12,194 nt of DNA, from the NCBI GenBank assembly GCA_036985935.1, contig BTQP01000042.1, positions 1-12,194 on the forward strand, given 5' to 3'. Positions 6,257 to 12,194 of this stretch are shown here, one piece after another. The notes below the pieces were generated by a model. That model saw only the letters and a list, made by a program, of their open reading frames with translations. It was not told where the DNA came from and made no database searches. Position 1 is the stretch's first letter; the number at the start of each line of letters is the position of its first letter. The stretch is from JAMBLL01 sp036985935 (GTDB lineage: Bacteria > Actinomycetota > Acidimicrobiia > Spongiisociales > UBA5794). The position numbers and the translations under genes were made by a program.

Positions 6257-9013
6257 ATGTCCCCGACGAGCGTCTCTGCGACAATTTCAAAACCGCCGGA
6301 GAACTACCCAGCTGAGTGGGAACAGGATGCGGTGCTCAAAGATGGTGGCACGATCAGGATCCGCCCGATCGTGCCCCAAGATGCTGAGGCACTTCAGCAT
6401 TTCGTTCAGAACATGTCTACTCAGAGCAGCTACTTTCGCTTCTTTCGGGTGAAACACGAACTGGATGCGAAGGAACTGAAACTGTTCACACAGATCGACT
6501 ACCAGGCCGATATGGCGTTCGTGGCGATCGCCGATGGCCTGCTTGTGGGAGTCGGCCGCTATAACTCGTCGCCAGATGACCCGTCCACAGCGGAGATAGC
6601 GTTTTCCGTTGCCGATTCCTTTCAGGGCATGGGCATCGGAACTCTTCTTGTATTCAGAATATCTGCCTATGCACGCGCGGTCGGGATAGAGAGGTTCCGT
6701 GCCTTTTTGCTAGCGGACAATCACGCCATGATGCGCGTCTTTCGCAACGCAGGCTTTCCGTTGAACAGGGAGATCGATGAAGGCGTATACACGGTCGAGA
6801 TCCCGACAGAGGAATCCGACTCTGTGTTGGAGGCCGAAGGCAAGGCCGAGCAGATCTCGACTGCGGCGAGCCTCATGCCCCTGTTCTATCCGCACTCCAT
6901 CGCGGTGATCGGCGCGAGCAGAAACCGTTCCTCGATCGGCGGACGACTGTTCAACAACATCTTGAACGCAGATTTCATGGGTCCGCTGTACCCCGTCAAT
7001 CCCCGAACGTCGGTGGTGCGGTCGATTCCGACGTTTGCATCTGTGAAGGACATACCTGGCCCGATCGACCTGGCGTTTGTCGTGGTTCCAGCTCAGCACG
7101 TGGCGGATGTAGTTCGTGAGTGTGCGGAAAAGGGGGTGAGATCGCTCGTTGTGATCTCGGCGGGTTTCTCGGAGGTCGGTGCGGAGGGTGCCAGGGCCGA
7201 GGCCGACCTACTTGACATCGTGCGAACCGCAGGCATGCGGATGGTCGGTCCCAACTGCATGGGTCTTTTGAACACCGACGCCGCGGTGAATCTCGACGGG
7301 CAGTTCGGCCCGATCATGCCCCCTCGTGGCAATGTTGCGATGCTTTCACAAAGTGGCGCACTTGGTCTTGCCATTCTTGATTACGCGACGGAACTCGGCA
7401 TCGGCATTTCGACGTTTGTGTCCGTCGGGAACAAGGCGGATGTTTCGGGAAACGATCTTCTGCTGTATTGGGAGGAGGATCCGAACACCGACGTGGTGCT
7501 GTTGTATCTCGAGTCGTTTGGCAATCCTCGTCGTTTCTCGAGAATCGCCCGTCGCATTGGCATGAAGAAACCGATCGTTGCCGTGAAGTCGGGGCGAACC
7601 GCCGCCGGTGCGAGAGCGGCGTCGAGCCATACGGGATCTCTTGCAAGTCTCGACACGGCGGTTGACGCGCTGTTCGATCAGGCAGGCGTCATACGTGTCG
7701 ATACGCTCGAAGAGTTGTTCAACGTTGCATCGCTGCTCTCTAGCCAGCCCCTACCGGGGGGACGAAATGTGGGGGTCATCACAAATGCCGGCGGCCCGGC
7801 GATTCTGGCGGTCGACGCATTGGAGTCCCAGGGCCTGGTCGTTCCCCGGCTCTCGGAAGGTCTCCAGCAGCGGCTTCGTGAGTTCCTATCACCCGAGGCC
7901 GCCGTTGCTAATCCGATCGACATGATCGCCGCCGCCGGCCCCGAAGAATACAAGAAGTCGATTGAGTGCCTCTTGGGCAGTGACGAGGTGGACGCCCTCA
8001 TAACGGTGTACATCCCTGCGTCTGACGCCGGTGTGGCTGAGACTGCGACGGCCATCCGTGAGGCGGCCGAGGAGTCAGACGGCGAAAAGACTTTCCTGAG
8101 CGTGTACATGAACGCGTCGGGAGTCCCGACAGAACTTTCCTCTCAGATCGCCCAGTTCCCCGTATTCCCATTTCCCGAACGCGCCGCCATGGCTCTTCGC
8201 AAGGCGGTCGAGTATGCCGAGTGGAGGGAAAAGCCCGTCGGCACGGTCGTGAGACCCGACGGCATCGACAAATCCGAAGCCCGCCGGATCGTTGACATCG
8301 CGTGCGAGAACATTCCGGACGAAGGCGCATGGCTCGAACCCGACGTCGTCGACCAGATCCTCAGCGCATACGGACTTACGATCCCCAAAGCCAGCACCGT
8401 GCACAGTGTCGAGGATGCACTCGGCTTCGCAGCCGAACTCGACGCGCCGGTTGTTCTGAAAGTGATTTCACCTTCGGCTGTTCACAAGTCCGACGTTGGC
8501 GGTGTTGTTTTGGATGTTTCAGGCGAAGACGAAGTACGTCGGTCCTACGACCAGGTGATGGCTGCGGTACGTGATCCTGAGGGGGTTCTCATCCAGGAGT
8601 TCGTCGAAGGCGGCCACGAAGTGTTGATCGGCATGGTGGAGGATCCAAATTTCGGACCGCTGATCGTGTTCGGCCTCGGGGGCGTGTTCGTCGAACTGAT
8701 CGGAGATGTGGCATTCCGGATCCATCCGCTGACGGATCTCGGCGCTGCCGAGATGATCTCTGACGTCAAGTCAGCAAGATTGCTCGAGGGATATCGAGGT
8801 GGCGATGAGGGCGATATCGATGCCGTCGTCGACGCACTTCTCCGTGTGTCAGCCCTCGTCGATGACATCCCCGAGATGTTCGAGATGGATCTGAATCCGG
8901 TGAAAGTCGGCAAGCCCGGCCTCGGTGTGCGTATCGTGGACGCACGAATCAAGGTACGCCCTGTCGGACGCAGCTGGATTCCGTCTCGTACGGATCTACC
9001 GTCGATGTTGTAA
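6257..9013 (+). CDS. GNAT acetyltransferase fused to NDP-forming acyl-CoA synthetase (Pat/Acd-like)
   Basis: This 918-aa protein has a GNAT domain (about 25-190) followed by the parts of an NDP-forming acetyl-CoA-type synthetase. These are a CoA-binding Rossmann domain from about 207 (AVIGASRNRSSIGG), the ligase-alpha region to about 680 and an ATP-grasp domain (about 690-915). In the GNAT half, E113 in AEIAF matches the catalytic Glu of Pat-type lysine acetyltransferases, and QGMGIG (123-128) is the acetyl-CoA loop. In the synthetase half, E419 (YLESF) and H458 (SSHTGS) are 39 residues apart. This is the spacing recalled for Glu218 and phospho-His257 of the archaeal Acd alpha subunit. H743 in HKSDVGGV matches the beta-subunit phospho-His. 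The domain order is the reverse of enterobacterial Pat and resembles Streptomyces PatA. It may acylate protein lysines, make acyl-CoA with ATP, or both. The ATG at 6257 is chosen over an in-frame GTG at 6212 because GAGAGG lies just upstream. The gene lies 64 bp after the kinase gene and 10 bp before the CBS-BON gene. Confidence 0.9.
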   Translation: MSPTSVSATISKPPENYPAEWEQDAVLKDGGTIRIRPIVPQDAEALQHFVQNMSTQSSYFRFFRVKHELDAKELKLFTQIDYQADMAFVAIADGLLVGVGRYNSSPDDPSTAEIAFSVADSFQGMGIGTLLVFRISAYARAVGIERFRAFLLADNHAMMRVFRNAGFPLNREIDEGVYTVEIPTEESDSVLEAEGKAEQISTAASLMPLFYPHSIAVIGASRNRSSIGGRLFNNILNADFMGPLYPVNPRTSVVRSIPTFASVKDIPGPIDLAFVVVPAQHVADVVRECAEKGVRSLVVISAGFSEVGAEGARAEADLLDIVRTAGMRMVGPNCMGLLNTDAAVNLDGQFGPIMPPRGNVAMLSQSGALGLAILDYATELGIGISTFVSVGNKADVSGNDLLLYWEEDPNTDVVLLYLESFGNPRRFSRIARRIGMKKPIVAVKSGRTAAGARAASSHTGSLASLDTAVDALFDQAGVIRVDTLEELFNVASLLSSQPLPGGRNVGVITNAGGPAILAVDALESQGLVVPRLSEGLQQRLREFLSPEAAVANPIDMIAAAGPEEYKKSIECLLGSDEVDALITVYIPASDAGVAETATAIREAAEESDGEKTFLSVYMNASGVPTELSSQIAQFPVFPFPERAAMALRKAVEYAEWREKPVGTVVRPDGIDKSEARRIVDIACENIPDEGAWLEPDVVDQILSAYGLTIPKASTVHSVEDALGFAAELDAPVVLKVISPSAVHKSDVGGVVLDVSGEDEVRRSYDQVMAAVRDPEGVLIQEFVEGGHEVLIGMVEDPNFGPLIVFGLGGVFVELIGDVAFRIHPLTDLGAAEMISDVKSARLLEGYRGGDEGDIDAVVDALLRVSALVDDIPEMFEMDLNPVKVGKPGLGVRIVDARIKVRPVGRSWIPSRTDLPSML

Positions 9014-9023
9014 GTGAGGTTGC

Positions 9024-9635
9024 ATGCATGTACGTGATCTGATGACCACAGACGTGGTTGCTGTGGCCCCGTCAACGACGGTGCGTGATGCAGCGCGGAT
9101 GATGTTCCGGTACCGCGTCTCGGGGCTTCCCGTTGTCGATCCCGACGACCACCTGCTTGGCATCATCACCGAGGGCGACTTTCTCGCGATGGAGGTCGAA
9201 CGGGCCGACACAGGAGCCGCAGCCGAGCTCGTCGAGGAGGTCATGTCGCACTCAGTGCTCACGGTAGATCCCGACGTCGAGATCATCGAGGCTGCGCGGT
9301 TCATGCATAGCAACGACGTGAAACGCGTCGTCGTCGTCGAAGGTGAGCGAATGGTCGGCATCATCTCGAGGTTCGACGTTGTCGCTGGTTTCACCAGACC
9401 AGACGATCTCATCGAGGACGAGATTCGCGAAGACCTCATACGACGTGTGCTCTTCGTCGATCCTGAGACCGTGGATGTCGTTGTAAGCAACGGAGTTGTG
9501 ACACTGTTCGGAAAGATCGGCACCAGGACAGAGGTTCGCCTCATGGAAGAGCTGACGCGAAGACTCGATGGGGTTGTCGACGTCGACAACAAGCTCCAGT
9601 GGAGGATCGATGACACCGCTACAGCCGAGCAGTGA
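9024..9635 (+). CDS. CBS-pair and BON domain protein
   Basis: This 203-aa protein has two CBS motifs (about 4-55 and 70-124) forming a Bateman module, followed by a BON domain (about 130-198). Each CBS motif shows the usual start (RDLMTTDVVAV and EEVMSHSVLTV) and end (LLGIITEGDF and MVGIISRFDV). Bateman modules commonly bind AMP, ATP or other adenosyl ligands. BON domains are thought to bind membranes or proteins. There is no signal peptide, so the protein is probably cytoplasmic. GAGG at 9016-9019 lies 4 nt before the ATG. The gene follows the GNAT/acyl-CoA synthetase gene by 10 bp and overlaps the hydrolase start by 4 bp (GTGA), which strongly implies co-transcription. A role as an adenylate-sensing partner of the fusion protein is an inference. 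Confidence 0.9.
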   Translation: MHVRDLMTTDVVAVAPSTTVRDAARMMFRYRVSGLPVVDPDDHLLGIITEGDFLAMEVERADTGAAAELVEEVMSHSVLTVDPDVEIIEAARFMHSNDVKRVVVVEGERMVGIISRFDVVAGFTRPDDLIEDEIREDLIRRVLFVDPETVDVVVSNGVVTLFGKIGTRTEVRLMEELTRRLDGVVDVDNKLQWRIDDTATAEQ

Positions 9636-10444
9636 CAGGCGATCACCAGCCATTCGATCTCGCGACCACAGGACGTCCCGGGCAGCCTGATCTGCTGTTC
9701 GTTCACGCGAGCGGCTTCTGTAAGGAAATCTGGTACCCGATCGCAAGGCGAATCGAGGAGAAGTCCCCCCACGTTGTGTGGAGAAGCGTTGATATCAGGG
9801 GACACGGCGATAGCCCGGAGGGGGAGCCACCGTACAGGTGGGACCTGCTCGCCGGCGACGTTCTGAAAACCCTGCGACCCGCGAGTCCGATGCTTGGCAT
9901 TGGACATTCGATCGGCGGGACGCTCGTCACCAGGGCTGCGATAGAGCGCCCGGACCTTTTTCACGGCTTGGTTCTGATCGAACCGATCATCTTCCCGCCC
10001 CCACACGCACGGCGCGACCTTCCGCTTGCCGTCCTTACGGAGCGCAGACGTGCCGTGTTTCGGGACAGGCAGGCAGCGTACGATGCGTTCGCCGAGCGTT
10101 CGTTTCGGTCATGGGACCCCGAAACGCTCGCCGCGTACGTCGACTACGGCTTCGAGGACACTGCACTCGGATGGGCGCTCAAGTGTCGTCCTGAAGTGGA
10201 GGCCGACATGTATCGGGAGGGGGCAAACCATGATACGTGGGAGCACGCCCCTGAGCTCGAGGTGCCGGTCACGATCATTGTGGGAGGCGAATCTGACACT
10301 CATCGAGAGCCGTACCTCGGTGCTCTCGCCGAGCAGTTCACAGATGCCACCGTCATCGTTGTCGAGGGCGCAGGCCACTTCGTTCCCATGGAGAAACCAC
10401 AGGCCGTGGCTGACCTGATAGCGGCTGCGCTCGAGAGCCGGTGA
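9632..10444 (+). CDS. Alpha/beta-hydrolase fold protein
   Basis: This 270-aa protein is a soluble alpha/beta hydrolase. The nucleophile elbow GHSIGG holds Ser93, the likely acid is Asp222 (GGESDTH) and the base is His249 (GAGHFVPMEKP). The segment LLFVHASGFCKEIW supplies the usual oxyanion-hole region, and DIRGHGDS is a family hallmark. It lies 25 bp upstream of menF and near menD, so a MenH role (SHCHC synthase of menaquinone synthesis) was considered. As I recall, MenH proteins carry GYSLGGR at the elbow, with functionally important Tyr and Arg; here these positions are His and Thr. The substrate is therefore left open. The start is a GTG overlapping the stop of the CBS-BON gene, with only a weak Shine-Dalgarno site, so translational coupling is likely. 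Confidence 0.88.
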   Translation: MTGDHQPFDLATTGRPGQPDLLFVHASGFCKEIWYPIARRIEEKSPHVVWRSVDIRGHGDSPEGEPPYRWDLLAGDVLKTLRPASPMLGIGHSIGGTLVTRAAIERPDLFHGLVLIEPIIFPPPHARRDLPLAVLTERRRAVFRDRQAAYDAFAERSFRSWDPETLAAYVDYGFEDTALGWALKCRPEVEADMYREGANHDTWEHAPELEVPVTIIVGGESDTHREPYLGALAEQFTDATVIVVEGAGHFVPMEKPQAVADLIAAALESR

Positions 10445-10469
10445 CCGGGTCTCGTTCGGTACCATCTCG

Positions 10470-11789
10470 ATGATGCATCTTGTCACCACTGCCGATGTCG
10501 ATGACCTGAAGGCTCAGATCGAAGTTCAGCACGGCTTTCGGATAGCGACTCTGGACGTTTCGTTCGACACATTCGACTTCGCCCGAACCGGAGCGAACCT
10601 CGTGGATCGGGCTGTCGCCTATTCGACGCCTTCGGGAGACCGGATCGCCGGACTTGGAACCGCCTGGCGGGCCACGGCAAAAGGCGGAGATCGTTTCAAT
10701 ACTCTTCGTCGAGCTCTCGCGGATCTCAACCATCCGGATCTGACCGCATTCGTCGGTTTCTCGTTTCTTCCGGATGGCCCGACGTCAGCGACGTGGGACG
10801 GATACGAGGCCGCCGAAGTGTTCATCCCACGGATATCCCTACAGAAAACGGACGTCGGGACCCGACTTACCGTAGTCATACCACCGGGGGATGCGCCGGA
10901 CGCCACGTTGGATTTGCTCGGTTCGATGCGGAGGCCCAAGTGGGTTTCGGTTGAGGACACCGGGGATCATTCAATCGAGTCGCATCCACACGTGAGTGAG
11001 TGGGCGAGTGCAGTTGCCACGGCTATCGATGCGATCCGGTCTGGCTCACTGGAGAAGGTCGTCCTGGCAAGGTCCGTCACGGTGAGTTCAACTGAACCCG
11101 TCCAGATTCTTCGCGTATTCCGATCGCTCATCTCTCGATACCCCCTGTGTTACAACTTTGCGTGGAAATCTGGTGACGCAGTTTTCCTCGGCGCTAGCCC
11201 CGAGTTGCTGGCAGATGTGCGCGGCCGTCGCCTCCTCTCCAACCCGCTTGCTGGTTCGGCGAAACGAGGGATCGGCGACGAGGACGACCGACGGATCGGC
11301 GATGCTCTCCTCAGTTCTGCGAAGGACAGGGAGGAGCACCGTCTCGTCGTCGAGGACCTCAGGATGCGTCTCGGGTCGCTTGTGAGCGATCTCGAGGTTC
11401 AAGACATGCCGACGCTCAAGAAGATGGCGACCGTACAGCACCTCTCGACGGAGCTGAGCGCGAAGCTTCTCCCGGGTTACGGCGTTCTCGATGCCGTGTC
11501 AGCGGCGCATCCGACACCAGCGGTTGGTGGTGTATCGAGGGACGATGCCGTTGCTTTCATTTCTCGTGCCGAACAGATCGACCGGGGTTGGTATACCGGT
11601 GGTGTCGGGTGGATCAATGGGCGAGGCGAGGGCTCCATCTGCATAGGGTTACGGTGTGGTCTTGTGCGAGGATTGACGACCCATCTATTTGCTGGCGCCG
11701 GGATCGTTGCCGATTCTCAGCCCGACGCTGAGGTGGCCGAGACACGTCTCAAGCTGCGGCCAATGCTCGATCTGCTAGCCACCAGTTGA
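10470..11789 (+). CDS. menF: Isochorismate synthase (menaquinone biosynthesis)
   Basis: This 439-aa enzyme converts chorismate to isochorismate, the first step of the classical menaquinone pathway. It belongs to the chorismate-utilising MST family. Lys196 in EKVVLARSV matches the general-base Lys of MenF/EntC. NPLAGSAKRG, the AKDREEH segment, the TVQHLSTELS segment, HPTPAVGG, RGWYTGGVGW and GAGIVADSQPDAE follow in the family order, and the metal-binding Glu residues appear kept. Length is normal. Two ATGs stand side by side at 10470 and 10473 with no Shine-Dalgarno site. TACCAT (10460-10465) sits about 7 nt before the second ATG, so a leaderless start is possible, though no good -35 box is seen. 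The 3' end overlaps menD on the other strand by 15 bp. Isochorismate for a siderophore cannot be excluded, but the menD neighbour favours menaquinone. Confidence 0.93.
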   Translation: MMHLVTTADVDDLKAQIEVQHGFRIATLDVSFDTFDFARTGANLVDRAVAYSTPSGDRIAGLGTAWRATAKGGDRFNTLRRALADLNHPDLTAFVGFSFLPDGPTSATWDGYEAAEVFIPRISLQKTDVGTRLTVVIPPGDAPDATLDLLGSMRRPKWVSVEDTGDHSIESHPHVSEWASAVATAIDAIRSGSLEKVVLARSVTVSSTEPVQILRVFRSLISRYPLCYNFAWKSGDAVFLGASPELLADVRGRRLLSNPLAGSAKRGIGDEDDRRIGDALLSSAKDREEHRLVVEDLRMRLGSLVSDLEVQDMPTLKKMATVQHLSTELSAKLLPGYGVLDAVSAAHPTPAVGGVSRDDAVAFISRAEQIDRGWYTGGVGWINGRGEGSICIGLRCGLVRGLTTHLFAGAGIVADSQPDAEVAETRLKLRPMLDLLATS

Positions 11790-12194
11790 CGTGCGTTCGA
11801 TCAAGGCCGCAGCCACAGCCTGACGGATCGAGGAGTGATGGTCGAGAACCTCGGATCGGTGTGTCACGACTTCGAACAGTTCTGGTCCCGCAATGGGTGC
11901 AGCGACCGCAGCTTCGAGTCCTGCGCCTGAGTCGAGCCGGTTACCGTTGATTCCCATTGTCGTTGCGATGGAGGCCAGGTCGAGGCCGTGGGGTGTACCC
12001 CAGTGTCGCTCGTACACGTCTGAATCAACGATATCGGACCGCGCCTGAGGTAGGAAAGAGAAGATCCCGCCGCCGTCGTTGTTCACCACGATGATTCGGA
12101 GATCGGCATCGAGTCGTGCGACCTCTGCGAGGCAGCCGATGTCATGGAGAGCCGCCACATCACCGATGAGAAGAGTCGCGGGCATCCCGGCTGT
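11775..12194 (-). CDS. menD: MenD (SEPHCHC synthase), C-terminal part (runs off right edge)
   Basis: The complement strand from the right edge to a TAG at 11775-11777 encodes about 139 residues of the C-terminal domain of 2-succinyl-5-enolpyruvyl-6-hydroxy-3-cyclohexene-1-carboxylate synthase. This thiamine diphosphate enzyme joins isochorismate and 2-oxoglutarate in menaquinone synthesis. The thiamine-diphosphate/Mg motif runs from GDVAALHD to VVNNDGGG, followed by the MenD-typical IFSFLPQA. The downstream LDLASIATTMGIN segment is also typical. An internal Met at 12185 is not the true start, because conserved sequence continues upstream beyond the window. The gene is convergent with menF and overlaps its 3' end. 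Confidence 0.92.
   Translation of the reverse strand, partial: TAGMPATLLIGDVAALHDIGCLAEVARLDADLRIIVVNNDGGGIFSFLPQARSDIVDSDVYERHWGTPHGLDLASIATTMGINGNRLDSGAGLEAAVAAPIAGPELFEVVTHRSEVLDHHSSIRQAVAAALIERTSTGG

Noticed and set aside
8996..10006. 336-aa minus-strand frame opposite the CBS-BON and hydrolase genes
   Set aside because: Its composition is Ser/Thr/Arg-rich, typical of an antisense shadow, and it opposes clear CBS, BON and hydrolase motifs.

Overview
The window looks like chromosomal DNA from a moderately high-GC actinobacterium, possibly Acidimicrobiia or a related lineage. This taxonomic placement is an inference from codon use, weak Shine-Dalgarno sites, a small PLDc_N-type membrane protein, a GNAT/NDP-forming acyl-CoA synthetase fusion, and menaquinone genes of the isochorismate (MenF/MenD) route. 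I see no mobile element, CRISPR array, rRNA or tRNA. Genes are tightly packed: the largest gap is about 160 bp, so no stretch over 300 bases lacks a gene.

Layout. At the left edge a minus-strand gene for a small PLDc_N-like membrane protein runs off the window (1-155). It diverges from a membrane-anchored GGDEF-EAL protein (317-1744), which is followed by an ABC-F ATPase (1815-3407). A 56-bp convergent gap with a heptanucleotide tandem repeat separates the ABC-F gene from a minus-strand, membrane-anchored protein of unknown function (3464-4066). That gene diverges from an OmpR/PhoB-type response regulator (4139-4819) across a 72-bp region. The region holds candidate promoters in both directions and an 11-bp-period direct repeat, the spacing typical of OmpR/PhoB-family operators.

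The response regulator begins a run of six closely spaced plus-strand genes. They are the response regulator, its histidine kinase (ATGA overlap), a 918-aa protein with an N-terminal GNAT acetyltransferase joined to a complete NDP-forming acyl-CoA synthetase, a CBS-CBS-BON protein, an alpha/beta hydrolase (GTGA overlap) and an isochorismate synthase (menF). MenF meets the C-terminal part of minus-strand MenD tail to tail with a 15-bp overlap, and MenD runs off the right edge.

How the parts may work together (inference). The response regulator and kinase form an envelope-sensing pair that may control itself and the divergent membrane protein. The GNAT/acyl-CoA synthetase fusion and the CBS-BON protein, 10 bp apart, could couple acyl-CoA and adenylate energy status to protein acylation. 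MenF and MenD supply menaquinone. The hydrolase lies where a MenH might be expected but lacks some MenH hallmarks. Most genes belong to known families. The least ordinary items are the synthetase half that keeps its apparent catalytic residues, its pairing with the CBS-BON gene, and the compact regulatory region upstream of the response regulator.
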